The position numbers were made by a program, and so were the translations under genes. This document shows, piece by piece, positions 1-8,065 of a DNA stretch of 64,000 bases (positions within the stretch are counted from its first letter, which is position 1; each line of letters starts with the position of its first letter). A model generated the notes under the pieces. The model was not told where the DNA came from, ran no database searches, and saw nothing but the letters and a program-made list of their open reading frames with translations. This DNA is from Deinococcus sp. AJ005 (GTDB lineage: Bacteria > Deinococcota > Deinococci > Deinococcales > Deinococcaceae). The DNA is taken from the NCBI RefSeq assembly GCF_009017495.1, contig NZ_CP044990.1, positions 763,001 through 827,000 on the forward strand, given 5' to 3'.

Positions 1-6
1 GAGTGC

Positions 7-1017
7 GTGACCCCTCCCATTCACGCCCGGTTGATGAACGGTGAAATCCTGTCTCAGTCGGAAGCGGCGGCCTTCATGCGCGAGGTGATGGCCGGGGAGA
101 TGAGTGGTGTGCGGATGGCGGCGGCGCTGGCCGCGTTGCGTGTGCGCGGCGAGACGGCGGACGAGATCGCCGGATTTGCCCAGGCCATGCGCGAGAACGC
201 CGTGCGCGTCAATGTCCGCCCGCGCGAGGTCTTGCTGGACGTGGTGGGCACAGGGGGCGATGGGGCGCACACCTTCAATATCAGCACCACGACGGCGTTT
301 GTGGTGGCTGGGGCGGGTGTGCCTGTCGCCAAGCACGGCAACCGCGCCGCCAGCAGCCGCGCCGGAAGTGCGGACGTGCTGGAGGCATTGGGTGTCAATC
401 TGGACGCCCCCCCCGAAGTGATTGAAAACGCCGTGAACACGCTGGGCGTGGGCTTTATGTTCGCCCGCAATTACCACCCGGCGCTGCGCCACGCCGCCCC
501 TGTCCGCTCGGATCTGGCGGCCCGCACGGTCTTCAACATCCTGGGGCCGCTGAGCAACCCCGCCGGGGCCACACACCTGGTAGTGGGCGTGTTCAAGCCC
601 GAGCTGACGCGCACGCTGGCCGAAGTGCTGCGGCTGCTGGGGGCGAAGGGGGCCACCGTGGTCTACGGCGACGGTCTGGACGAATTCACCGTCTGCGGCG
701 TCAATACCGTCTCCGGCCTGCGGGGCGGCGAGATCATTGACCGGACCCTCCACCCGGAAGAGGTGGGGCTGGCCCTGCATCCGCGCGAATCGCTGGTGGG
801 GGGCACGCCTGCCGAGAACGCCGAGATCACCCGCGCCCTGCTGACGGGCGGTGGCACGGAGGCTCAGCGCGATATCGTGGCCCTCAATTCCGGGGCGGCG
901 CTGCGGACGGCAGGCCGCGTGAACAGCATCCGCGAGGGCGTGGCCCAGGCCCGCGAGGTCATGAATGCGGGCCTGGGTTGGGACGTGTTGCAGAAGTACG
1001 CGGCGCTGACGCGGTAG
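7..1017 (+). CDS. trpD: anthranilate phosphoribosyltransferase
   Basis: This enzyme transfers the phosphoribosyl group of PRPP to anthranilate, the second committed step of tryptophan synthesis, in the cytoplasm. The 336-residue product has the PRPP-binding glycine-rich segment DVVGTGGDG near residue 80, followed by the conserved KHGNRAASS segment near residue 110 and a RTVFNILGPLSNP segment, all diagnostic of TrpD. Its length matches the family. The start used is a GTG at the very edge of the window, so an earlier start cannot be excluded; an ATG at position 34 would remove ten residues. The upstream neighbour is outside the window. It converges on the isocitrate dehydrogenase gene. Confidence 0.95.
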   Translation: MTPPIHARLMNGEILSQSEAAAFMREVMAGEMSGVRMAAALAALRVRGETADEIAGFAQAMRENAVRVNVRPREVLLDVVGTGGDGAHTFNISTTTAFVVAGAGVPVAKHGNRAASSRAGSADVLEALGVNLDAPPEVIENAVNTLGVGFMFARNYHPALRHAAPVRSDLAARTVFNILGPLSNPAGATHLVVGVFKPELTRTLAEVLRLLGAKGATVVYGDGLDEFTVCGVNTVSGLRGGEIIDRTLHPEEVGLALHPRESLVGGTPAENAEITRALLTGGGTEAQRDIVALNSGAALRTAGRVNSIREGVAQAREVMNAGLGWDVLQKYAALTR

Positions 1018-1020
1018 CCG

Positions 1021-1050
1021 AAAATCCCCTCTACCCTTGCGGAAGAGGGG
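1021..1050 (-). terminator. probable terminator of icd
   Basis: A 7-bp stem (1026-1032 with 1044-1050, CCCCTCT/AGAGGGG) is followed on the minus strand by an ATTTT run (1021-1025). It lies downstream of the leftward isocitrate dehydrogenase stop and just past the trpD stop, so it may end both transcripts. Confidence 0.5.
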
Positions 1051-1101
1051 CCTTGCGAAAGCTTGGGGGTGGCTGGTACAGCTCGGTATGAGAGGGGTCC
1101 C

Positions 1102-2601
1102 TTACTGTCCCTGTCCCAACGAGTAGCCCGGCTCGCCGTCAAAGGTGTACAGGTGTTCGGTTTTGATGAAATCCAGCCCTTTGTCGTGAACGCGGATCAG
1201 CAGGGCCAGCAGATCGCCGTGCTTGACCGGGGTGTCCGACTGGAAGCGGCAGCGCCAGTGATCGGATTTGAAGGTCTCGGGCAGCCCATTTGGCCAGACC
1301 TTGACGCCCCGGTTGGTGATCATCTTCAGCGGAATGTTGCGCAGTTGCGCTTCCTGCAAGATGGCGGCCAGCACCTCTGGGTCACGCCCGGAGTCGGTCC
1401 ACTCAAAAAAGACGTCAGTGCCGACGAGCTGCTTGTCAATGTAGGCCGGTGTCGTGGGCTGCCGGACGGGCATTTCCTTGGCCTGTGCGTCGGCGGTAAC
1501 GGCGGGCAGATGCTGCGGCATGTTGCCCAACCGCTCAATTACGGCGTCAGCAAAAGCCTGGGTTCCCAGCACCTCCTTCGTATGCGGCCCGGCGATGTCT
1601 TGGGTGTGCATGCCGTCCTCCAGCGCGCACAGCAGGGCGTTCTGAATCTTCGCGGCCACCTCGTGCTGGCCCAGATGCCCCAGCATCAACGCCGCCGCTG
1701 ATATCAGTCCGCCGGGGTTGGCCGCGTCCTGCTCGGCCAGATCGGGGGCCGAGCCGTGGATGGCCTCGAACATGGCAAACGTATCGCCGATGTTGGCGCT
1801 GCCCGCCAGCCCCACCGAACCGGCCACTTCTGCCGCCACGTCCGAGATGATGTCGCCGTACAGGTTGAGGGTCACGATCACGTCGTATGCCTCGGGCCGC
1901 GCCGCCACCCGCGCCGTGCCGATGTCGATGATCTGGTGTTCGGCCAGGATGTCGGGGTATTCGGCGCTGATCTCGTCGAAGACGGTGTGGAACAGCCCGT
2001 CGCACATCTTCATAATGTTGTCTTTAGTCAGCGCCGTGACCTTTTTGCGGCCATTGGCGCGGGCGTATTCAAAGGCGTAGCGCACGATTTTCTCGCAGCC
2101 GGGGCGGGTGATCAGCTTCAGGCACTGCATCACCTCGCGGGTCTGGCGGTGTTCGATGCCCGCGTACAGGTCTTCCTCGTTCTCGCGGATGATGACCAGA
2201 TTCATTTTGGGGTGGTGCGTCGGTACATACGGCGCGTAGGCGCGGCAGGGGCGCACGTTGGCGTATAGGCCCAGCGTCTTACGGAGGGTGACGTTCAGGC
2301 TCTTATACCCCCCGCCCTGCGGCGTGGTAATGGGCGCTTTGAGCATGATGCCGGTCTGCCGCAGGCTGTCCCAGGCGTCGGGCGCGAAGCCGGAGGTGTG
2401 GCCCGCCTTATACAGCGCCTCGCCCATGCGGACTTCCTGCGGGGCAATGCGTGCGCCCGCTGCCGCCAGAATCCGCAGGGTGGCCCCCATGATCTCCGGG
2501 CCGATGCCATCGCCGTACACGACAGAAACGGGAACGAGGGCAGTCTGGGTATTGGTGGTCTGGGTGTCGGCAGTCTGGGCAGGCTCTTTGAGGGCAGTCA
2601 T
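1102..2601 (-). CDS. icd: isocitrate dehydrogenase, Thermus/Rickettsia type
   Basis: It oxidatively decarboxylates isocitrate to 2-oxoglutarate in the TCA cycle. The 499-residue protein has the beta-decarboxylating dehydrogenase core: GDGIGPE near the N-terminus, the substrate-binding segment GGGYKSLNVTLRKTLGLYANVRP (shared with long bacterial ICDHs) around residue 100, RENEEDLYAGIE, NLYGDIISD and HGSAPD. An extra C-terminal domain of about 115 residues (from TPAYIDKQLVGTDVFFEW) matches the arrangement in Thermus ICDH. The HGSAPD motif has Asp where NADP enzymes usually have Lys, which suggests NAD+ use; this is inference. The ATG at 2601 is chosen because AGGAG lies 7 bases upstream; an in-frame extension to 2793 would cross the palindromic promoter region. 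Confidence 0.9.
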   Translation of the reverse strand: MTALKEPAQTADTQTTNTQTALVPVSVVYGDGIGPEIMGATLRILAAAGARIAPQEVRMGEALYKAGHTSGFAPDAWDSLRQTGIMLKAPITTPQGGGYKSLNVTLRKTLGLYANVRPCRAYAPYVPTHHPKMNLVIIRENEEDLYAGIEHRQTREVMQCLKLITRPGCEKIVRYAFEYARANGRKKVTALTKDNIMKMCDGLFHTVFDEISAEYPDILAEHQIIDIGTARVAARPEAYDVIVTLNLYGDIISDVAAEVAGSVGLAGSANIGDTFAMFEAIHGSAPDLAEQDAANPGGLISAAALMLGHLGQHEVAAKIQNALLCALEDGMHTQDIAGPHTKEVLGTQAFADAVIERLGNMPQHLPAVTADAQAKEMPVRQPTTPAYIDKQLVGTDVFFEWTDSGRDPEVLAAILQEAQLRNIPLKMITNRGVKVWPNGLPETFKSDHWRCRFQSDTPVKHGDLLALLIRVHDKGLDFIKTEHLYTFDGEPGYSLGQGQ

Positions 2602-2626
2602 GGCAATCTCCTGGGGTTGATGGGTT

Positions 2627-2665
2627 AATATACGAACTACATTTCGTATATTAGGGTTCGCATAT
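2627..2665. promoter_or_regulatory. palindromic operator between icd and winged-helix gene
   Basis: AATATACGAA (2627-2636) and TTCGTATATT (2643-2652) form a perfect 10-bp inverted repeat with a 6-base spacer. A third, imperfect half-site TTCGCATAT follows at 2657-2665. The site is AT-rich in a GC-rich background and lies in the 110-bp divergent gap between icd and the winged-helix regulator, so it is a good candidate for the regulator's operator. The minus-strand copy could also supply the icd -10 region. Confidence 0.7.
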
Positions 2666-2711
2666 CGGGAATGCAAGCATCCCGCCGCCCTCGCCGTCTG
2701 GAGGTCTAGCC

Positions 2712-3071
2712 ATGTCTGCTTCACTGTCTCGGTTACACTCGGCTCAACACGCCATGACCCAGCCCCCGCCCCCGCATGAACCCTCGTGGACATTCCTGTC
2801 GAACCACAGCCGCGTGCTGCTGTGCCTGAAACGCCAGCCGGACGCCACGCTGCGTCAGGTGGCCGCTGACGTGGGCATTACCGAACGTGCCGTGCAGCGC
2901 ATCGTCCGTGATCTGGAGGACGCCGGAATATTGATCCGCCAGCGCGTGGGCCGCCGCAACACCTACCAGATCGAGGCCAACCGCCCGCTGCGGCATCCGC
3001 TGGACGCGCACCGCAATGTCAACGAATTGTTGGAGCTGCTACTGGCGGGCAGACGGGATTCCGAGGATTAG
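2712..3071 (+). CDS. winged helix-turn-helix transcriptional regulator
   Basis: The 119-residue protein has a helix-turn-helix at about residues 30-85 (LSNHSRVLLCLKRQPDATL, then TERAVQRIVRDLEDAGIL and the wing RQRVGRRNTYQI), as in small MarR/ArsR-like regulators. There is no sensor domain, only a short Leu-rich tail (NVNELLELLL) that could serve for dimerisation. A GGAGG lies just before the ATG at 2712; an internal ATG at 2754 is an alternative. It is divergent from icd, sharing the perfect palindrome at 2627-2652, so it probably controls itself and icd (inference). Its stop overlaps the stop of the convergent gene. Confidence 0.75.
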   Translation: MSASLSRLHSAQHAMTQPPPPHEPSWTFLSNHSRVLLCLKRQPDATLRQVAADVGITERAVQRIVRDLEDAGILIRQRVGRRNTYQIEANRPLRHPLDAHRNVNELLELLLAGRRDSED

Positions 3072-3472
3072 CCGGGCCGCTCCCCGTCTCCTGGCACTTT
3101 ATCTTCCAGTGGCCCGGCGGCGTCCACATTCAGGCGGCTCAGCGGGGCGGCGTTCTGAAGCATCCAGGCCTGAAGGGGCAAATCGCCCAGCCAGTCCTGC
3201 ACGCTGGGAATGCGCCCCAGGTCTTCCAGCACATGTTGTTCGCCCACCAGCCGGGTGGGAACATGCTGGTCGTCGCTGGCGCGTTTGAAGGTAGGACCGA
3301 AGAACTGCTCGCACAGAAAGATGCCAAAACTGCTGTGCAATATGGCGCGGTGTCGGGCGTCGGCCCAGTGGCCCTTGGTCTGGTCAAACCAGCCGTGGAC
3401 GGCCAGATAGTCGTCCGGCACGCCCCCAAATCGGCGGGCGCTGCTGCGGGCGTGGTGCCAGGCGTGGGCCAC
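3068..3472 (-). CDS. conserved hypothetical protein, DUF6915-like
   Basis: The 134-residue product begins AHAWHHARSSARRFGGVPDDYLAVHGWFDQTK and contains DARHRAILHSSFGIFLCEQFFG and VPTRLVGEQHVLEDLGRIPSVQDWL. This His-rich pattern (HxWHHA, DxRHR, GEQHV-DLG-IP-DWL) is that of a small conserved family found in bacteria and phages and known to me as DUF6915; its function is unknown. The conserved His and Asp residues suggest a metal site, which is inference. The start is GTG at 3472, with AGGAG 8 bases upstream. The C-terminal tail is variable. It converges on the winged-helix gene with overlapping stop codons. Confidence 0.7.
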   Translation of the reverse strand: MAHAWHHARSSARRFGGVPDDYLAVHGWFDQTKGHWADARHRAILHSSFGIFLCEQFFGPTFKRASDDQHVPTRLVGEQHVLEDLGRIPSVQDWLGDLPLQAWMLQNAAPLSRLNVDAAGPLEDKVPGDGERPG

Positions 3473-3498
3473 AGCCTTATCTCCTAAAAACCGAGCGC

Positions 3499-4095
3499 CT
3501 AGATGGGCAGGTGGTTGGCATACCGCCTCCCAAACAACTGCGTCACCCGGTTGAGCCGCGCCACCACCGGATCGTCACTTTCCTGAATGGTCTGCTGGGG
3601 ATGCTCGCCGTCCTCATCCTCCTCTTCGTAACACAATTCCAGGCCAATAAAGGGCCGTTGCGGGGTCAGAATCAGCGCGGCCTGGGCCACCTGCCGCGTC
3701 CCGTCGTCCAGCTCTGTTTCCAGGATGTGGTACAGCCGCAGGCCACCACGTTCAATCAGCGTGTCCAGTTGCGCGTCGCTCAGGTTGGTGGGCAGCGGTT
3801 TTGCGCGGCTCACGAATCCGGGCAGGCTGGACCGCAGCACGGGGTCAAGGGTGTCAGGCCGCTCCAGCAACTCGGCCAGCCTGTAGTCGGTTTCCTCATC
3901 CAGTTGCAGATCGTCAAACGTCGCGCCGCGCATGGCCCGGCGGGTCAGGGCGCGGATGGCGAACTCGGCCTGTTCCCGCGTGGCGTACAGTCCGGCGGGA
4001 TTGACGCCTTCCAGCGTGACCGTGTAGTCGTGATACCACTCGTCGGTGAACTGCGCCAGCTTATGCACCACCAGATAGGCGGGAGCCGGGGTCAT
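3499..4095 (-). CDS. hypothetical protein in lrp operon
   Basis: The 198-residue soluble protein starts MTPAPAYLVVHKLAQFTDEW and contains YTVTLEGVNPAGLYATREQAEFAIRALTRRAM, then an acidic segment (YEEEDEDGE) near the end. I do not recognise a family with certainty. It has no signal peptide or membrane segment. Its ATG overlaps the stop of the upstream AsnC/Lrp gene in an ATGA junction (4092-4095), so the two are translationally coupled. A longer same-frame reading to 4752 runs through the regulator gene in another frame and is not credible. Confidence 0.7.
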   Translation of the reverse strand: MTPAPAYLVVHKLAQFTDEWYHDYTVTLEGVNPAGLYATREQAEFAIRALTRRAMRGATFDDLQLDEETDYRLAELLERPDTLDPVLRSSLPGFVSRAKPLPTNLSDAQLDTLIERGGLRLYHILETELDDGTRQVAQAALILTPQRPFIGLELCYEEEDEDGEHPQQTIQESDDPVVARLNRVTQLFGRRYANHLPI

Positions 4096-4580
4096 GGCTC
4101 CGCTCGGCCCATCGCCCTTTCCTTCGGCGGCAGCAGCAATTTTCCTTCCAGCGGCGTACTCAGCACGATGCTGGTATCGCAGGTAAAGCCCATGCCGATC
4201 AGGTCGCCCAGCATGGTTTCCAGCGCCCCCACGTCCGGCACGGCCACCTTCAGGATGCAGGAGTTGTCGCCCGTGACGCTGTGGCACTCCAGCACGCCGT
4301 CGTGCGCCGTGGCCCAGCGCACCAGGGTGGGATCGTTGCGCCCACTGTCCTGCACGCCGATAAACGCGGTAATGGTACGCCCCAGCGGTTTGCTGGCAAC
4401 GCGCACGCCGTAGCCGAGGATCACGCCCGCGTCCTCCAGCCGCCGCACGCGCTCGGTCACGGCGGGGGCCGAGAGTCCCACCCGGCGGCCCAGTTCGCGC
4501 ATCGAGAGCCGCGAATCGGTCTGGAGTTCTTGCAAGATCCGGTGATCCAGCGAATCGAGAGAGCCGCCCATCTGTCGCAT
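4092..4580 (-). CDS. AsnC/Lrp-family transcriptional regulator
   Basis: The 162-residue protein has an N-terminal helix-turn-helix (LDSLDHRILQELQTDSRLS, then MRELGRRVGLSAPAVTERVRRLEDAGVI) and a C-terminal RAM effector-binding domain (FIGVQDSG, CHSVTGDNSCILKVAV), the full AsnC/Lrp layout. It is divergent from lysine 2,3-aminomutase, and these regulators often sense amino acids, so it may control lysine catabolism (inference). The ATG at 4580 lies 6 bases after a TAAACT -10 element, indicating a leaderless mRNA. ATGA coupling joins it to the downstream hypothetical gene. Confidence 0.9.
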   Translation of the reverse strand: MRQMGGSLDSLDHRILQELQTDSRLSMRELGRRVGLSAPAVTERVRRLEDAGVILGYGVRVASKPLGRTITAFIGVQDSGRNDPTLVRWATAHDGVLECHSVTGDNSCILKVAVPDVGALETMLGDLIGMGFTCDTSIVLSTPLEGKLLLPPKERAMGRAEP

Positions 4581-4586
4581 AACCAG

Positions 4587-4614
4587 AGTTTAGCACCGCA
4601 GTTGGCATATGCAA
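4587..4614 (-). promoter_or_regulatory. lrp-type regulator promoter with palindrome over -35
   Basis: On the minus strand, TTGCAT (4614-4609) and TAAACT (4592-4587) are 16 bases apart, and the ATG follows 6 bases later. The perfect palindrome GCATATGC (4605-4612), extended to TTGGCATATGCAA (4602-4614), covers the -35 hexamer, so a bound regulator would block its own promoter. Confidence 0.6.
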
Positions 4615-4751
4615 GGTCAGGCGTGTCATTTGCCAGAGAAACGGCCACCTGACCCCACCAATCTGCTGGCCTGCGCGCCTTCCAATGGTGGGGGCAAAAC
4701 ATGAAGAATGGAGGTCTAGCAACTCACGTTTCTCTCTCCCAGGAGGCTTCA

Positions 4752-6188
4752 ATGTCCCACGCCCCCCTACACCCGCAGGCCACGGTCCGCAGCCAGCAGA
4801 TGCTGCCCCGTGGTCACCGTGCCCCCAAATGGGCCGATGTTCCCGACGAAAAGTGGTTTGACTGGAAATGGCAGCTCAAGAACCGCATCAACTCCGTTTC
4901 CGAACTGGAAGAGGTCATCCGCCTGACCGAGAGCGAACACGCCGGGGCCAGTGCTGAGGGCATCTTCCGGCTGGACATCACGCCGTATTTCGCCTCCCTC
5001 ATGGACGCCGACGATCCCACCTGCCCGGTGCGCCGTCAGGTGATTCCCACGCACCACGAGTTAGAGCCGTTCATGTCCATGATGGAAGACTCGCTGGCCG
5101 AGGACAAGCACAGCCCCGTGCCCGGCCTCGTCCACCGCTACCCGGACCGCGTGCTGATGCTGGTGACGACGCAGTGCGCCAGCTATTGCCGCTACTGCAC
5201 CCGCAGCCGCATCGTGGGCGATCCCACCGAAACGTTCAATCCCGCCGAGTACGAGGCGCAACTGAACTACCTGCGGAACACGCCCCAGGTACGCGACGTA
5301 TTGCTGTCGGGCGGCGATCCGCTGACCCTCGCGCCCAAGGTGCTGGGCCGCCTGCTGGCCGAACTCCGCAAGATCGAGCATATCGAGATCATCCGCATCG
5401 GCACGCGCGTTCCGGTGTTCATGCCCATGCGCGTGACCGAGGAACTGTGCGACGTGCTGGCCGAGAATCACCCGCTGTGGATGAACATTCACGTCAACCA
5501 CCCCAAGGAAATCACCCCCGAGGTGGCCGACGCCTGTGATCGCCTGACCCGTGCGGGCATCCCGCTGGGCAACCAGAGCGTGCTGCTGCGCGGCATCAAT
5601 GACCATCCGGTCATCATGCAGAAGCTGCTGCGCGAGCTGGTCAAGATTCGCGTGCGCCCGTACTACATCTATCAGTGTGACCTCGTTCACGGGGCGGGCC
5701 ACCTGCGCACCACCGTCAGCAAGGGGCTGGAGATCATGGAAAGCCTGCGCGGGCACACCTCCGGCTACAGCATTCCCACGTATGTGGTGGACGCCCCTGG
5801 CGGCGGCGGCAAGATTCCGGTTGCGCCCAATTACGTGCTGAGCCACAGTCCCGACAAGCTGATTCTGCGGAACTTTGAGGGCTACATCGCCGCGTACACC
5901 GAACCCACCGATTACACCGGGCCGGACATGATGGTTCCCGACGACTGGGAGCGCAAAGAACCCGGTCAGAGCGGCATTTATGGCTTGATGCAGGGCGAGC
6001 GCATCTCCATTGAACCCGCCGGATTCAGCGACACGCACCACCGCCCCGGCGGGGTCAGCCACCGCCTGAACAGCCGCGAGGACAAGTGGACGGCGTATGG
6101 CGTGGGCGCACCGAACCCCGCCAGCGTCAGCGACACCTCGCCAGACGGCAAAGTGAATGTGCCGATTCCGGTGCATAGCGGGGATTGA
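4752..6188 (+). CDS. kamA: lysine 2,3-aminomutase
   Basis: A radical-SAM, PLP-dependent enzyme that interconverts L-lysine and beta-lysine. The 478-residue protein has the 4Fe-4S cluster motif CASYCRYC (Cys142, Cys146, Cys149), then DVLLSGGDPLTLAPKVL, the barrel segment IIRIGTRVPVFMPMRV, YYIYQCDLVHGAGHLRT, and a PLP-site segment with PTYVVDAPGGGGKIP, all typical of KamA. The ATG at 4752 follows AGGAGG by 5 bases; an in-frame start at 4701 has no such site. It is divergent from the AsnC/Lrp regulator and followed after 15 bases by the small cysteine-pair gene and then the aminotransferase, suggesting one lysine-degrading operon. Confidence 0.92.
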   Translation: MSHAPLHPQATVRSQQMLPRGHRAPKWADVPDEKWFDWKWQLKNRINSVSELEEVIRLTESEHAGASAEGIFRLDITPYFASLMDADDPTCPVRRQVIPTHHELEPFMSMMEDSLAEDKHSPVPGLVHRYPDRVLMLVTTQCASYCRYCTRSRIVGDPTETFNPAEYEAQLNYLRNTPQVRDVLLSGGDPLTLAPKVLGRLLAELRKIEHIEIIRIGTRVPVFMPMRVTEELCDVLAENHPLWMNIHVNHPKEITPEVADACDRLTRAGIPLGNQSVLLRGINDHPVIMQKLLRELVKIRVRPYYIYQCDLVHGAGHLRTTVSKGLEIMESLRGHTSGYSIPTYVVDAPGGGGKIPVAPNYVLSHSPDKLILRNFEGYIAAYTEPTDYTGPDMMVPDDWERKEPGQSGIYGLMQGERISIEPAGFSDTHHRPGGVSHRLNSREDKWTAYGVGAPNPASVSDTSPDGKVNVPIPVHSGD

Positions 6189-6203
6189 GGGCAGAATAGC
6201 GGT

Positions 6204-6605
6204 ATGGGAGCTTTTAATGTTTACAACCCTATTGGCCCCTGCCCAAACTGCGGCAACACGGTCAACCAGCGATTCCAATTCAAATACGGCGAATGTAATT
6301 TATACGAGTACCATATCGGCGCTGAAATTATTTGGGGTGGCAATCAGCGGGGAAAACCAAATCCTGGCTTAATCGCTCTGGATGCCTGTGGTGAGGAATG
6401 CCCGGTGTGTGATTGGGCAGAAGATCATGCCGTAATTTTCGTAGATGGTGGACGGCTTGTATGTGTTGGACCAAACAAGGCGAAATACAGTTTTTCCAAA
6501 CCATACAACATCATTGAGATACGTCCCGCAAGATCACAATTTCATGTCTTTGATTACCAAAAGCCAGAGTTTCCGATCTTTGATTACGAGAAGGAGCAGG
6601 AATAA
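6204..6605 (+). CDS. small CxxC-pair (zinc-ribbon-like) hypothetical protein
   Basis: The 133-residue protein has two cysteine pairs, CPNCG near residue 13 and CGEECPVC near residue 68, spaced as in a zinc-ribbon or rubredoxin-like knuckle, and ends with a repeated F-x-x-FDY motif (FHVFDYQKPEFPIFDYEKEQE). No family is recognised beyond a similarity to uncharacterised zinc-binding proteins. Base use is unlike its neighbours: in 6241-6300 I count 29 G or C of 60, and codons such as AAA, AAT and TTT are common, which suggests recent acquisition. Its stop overlaps the next ATG (TAATG), so it is translated with the aminotransferase. Confidence 0.75.
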   Translation: MGAFNVYNPIGPCPNCGNTVNQRFQFKYGECNLYEYHIGAEIIWGGNQRGKPNPGLIALDACGEECPVCDWAEDHAVIFVDGGRLVCVGPNKAKYSFSKPYNIIEIRPARSQFHVFDYQKPEFPIFDYEKEQE

Positions 6606-7984
6606 TGACCACCGCCACCAAACCCCGCCAACCCATCCTCAAAACCGCCCTCCCCGGCCCCAAAACAAAAGCCATCATGGACCGCGACGCCCAGCACCTG
6701 TCCACGTCTTACGTGCGCCCCTACGCCTTCGTGCCGGACCACGGCGAGGGCGTGTGGCTCAGTGATCCCGACGGGAATACCATGCTGGATTTCTTCGCGG
6801 GCATCGCCGTATCCACTACCGGCCACGCCCACCCGCATGTGGTCAAGGCCGTGCAGGAGCAGGTCACCAAGTTCACTCACGTCTGCCTGAGCGACTACCC
6901 GCAGGAAATCACCACCAGCCTCGCCGAGCGGCTGGTCAAGCATGTGGAGCGTCCGGGCGAAAAGTGGCGCGTCTTCTTTGGCAACTCCGGCGCAGAGGCT
7001 GTGGAGGCCGCCGTCAAACTGGCCCGCAACCACACCGGACGCAGCCACATCATCTCCACGATGGGCAGCTTCCACGGGCGGACTTACGGCGCGATCACGC
7101 TGACCGGCAGCAAGACCAAGTACAAGCGCGGCTTCGGCCCGCTGCTGCCCGGCGTGTCACATGTGCCGTATCCCAACCCCTTCCGCCCGCCGCTGGGGTC
7201 CACCCCCGAAGCCTGCGGTCAGGCCGTGCTGAACCACATCCGTGAACTGTTCGTGGGCGTCATTCCTGCCGATGAAGTGGCCGCGATTATCGTGGAACCC
7301 ATGCAGGGCGAGGGCGGATACATCGTGCCGCCTGCCGATTTCCTGCCCGGTTTGCGGGCGCTGTGCGACGAACACGGCATCATGCTCATTTACGACGAGG
7401 TTCAGGCCGGAATGGGCCGCACTGGGAAGATGTTCTCGTACCAGCACTTTGGCATTTACGGCGAGGTGCAGCCCGACATGATCACGGTGGCGAAGGGAAT
7501 TGCTTCGGGGATGCCCATTTCCGCGCTGATGGCGAAGGAATCGGTCATGACCTGGCCTGTCGGTTCTCACGGCAGCACTTACGGCGGGAACCCGGTGGCG
7601 GCGGCGGCGGCCCACGCCACCCTGGACCTGATTGAAGGCGTGGTCAAGCACCCCGGCTGCGGCGAGAGCCTGATGAAGAATGCCGCCGACGTGGGCGCTT
7701 ATCTGCTGTCCGAACTGAAGGCCATGCAGTCCGAGTTCCCCTTTCTGGGCGACGTGCGCGGCGAGGGTCTGTTCATCGGCCTGGAATTTGTCAAGCCTGA
7801 CGGCAGCCCCGACGGCAAGTTGCGGGACCGTGCCAGCACCGCCATTTTCGAGCGCGGCTTGCTGAACCTGGACTGCGGCGAAGCCGTGATCCGCGTCAGC
7901 CCTCCGCTGATCCTGACCCGCGAGGACGCGGAGACCGGACTGGAAATTATGCGGGAAGCGTTGCGGGGGCTGGCCCAGACGTAA
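6605..7984 (+). CDS. class III PLP-dependent aminotransferase
   Basis: The 459-residue protein belongs to the acetylornithine/4-aminobutyrate aminotransferase family. It shows FFGNSGAEAVEAAVKLAR, the FHGRTYGAITLTGSK segment, IVEPMQGEGGYIVPP, LIYDEVQAGMGRTGK (PLP-ring Asp) and TVAKGIASGMPIS with the Schiff-base Lys. In archaea and Deinococcus/Thermus, close relatives act on omega-amines or as amino-acid racemases, so the exact substrate is uncertain. Placement after kamA makes lysine, beta-lysine or a degradation intermediate a likely substrate (inference). AAGGAG lies upstream of the ATG, which overlaps the previous stop by one base. Confidence 0.85.
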   Translation: MTTATKPRQPILKTALPGPKTKAIMDRDAQHLSTSYVRPYAFVPDHGEGVWLSDPDGNTMLDFFAGIAVSTTGHAHPHVVKAVQEQVTKFTHVCLSDYPQEITTSLAERLVKHVERPGEKWRVFFGNSGAEAVEAAVKLARNHTGRSHIISTMGSFHGRTYGAITLTGSKTKYKRGFGPLLPGVSHVPYPNPFRPPLGSTPEACGQAVLNHIRELFVGVIPADEVAAIIVEPMQGEGGYIVPPADFLPGLRALCDEHGIMLIYDEVQAGMGRTGKMFSYQHFGIYGEVQPDMITVAKGIASGMPISALMAKESVMTWPVGSHGSTYGGNPVAAAAAHATLDLIEGVVKHPGCGESLMKNAADVGAYLLSELKAMQSEFPFLGDVRGEGLFIGLEFVKPDGSPDGKLRDRASTAIFERGLLNLDCGEAVIRVSPPLILTREDAETGLEIMREALRGLAQT

Positions 7985-8017
7985 ACCCCTGGTTCAGGCT
8001 GAACTGACCTGAGCCAC

Positions 8018-8065
8018 CAGCAGATTCCACCCGTCGCTCGTAAGATGGGTGGAATCTGCTGTTTT
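8018..8065 (+). terminator. strong terminator after aminotransferase
   Basis: CAGCAGATTCCACCC (8018-8032) pairs perfectly with 8047-8061 around a 14-base loop, followed by TTTT. The T-run is shared with the stop codon (TAA on the minus strand) of the convergent rraA-like gene. Confidence 0.85.

Noticed and set aside
3499..4752. 417-codon reading of the hypothetical protein gene in the lrp operon
   Set aside because: Its first 219 residues overlap the AsnC/Lrp gene in another frame; the ATGA-coupled start at 4095 is far better.
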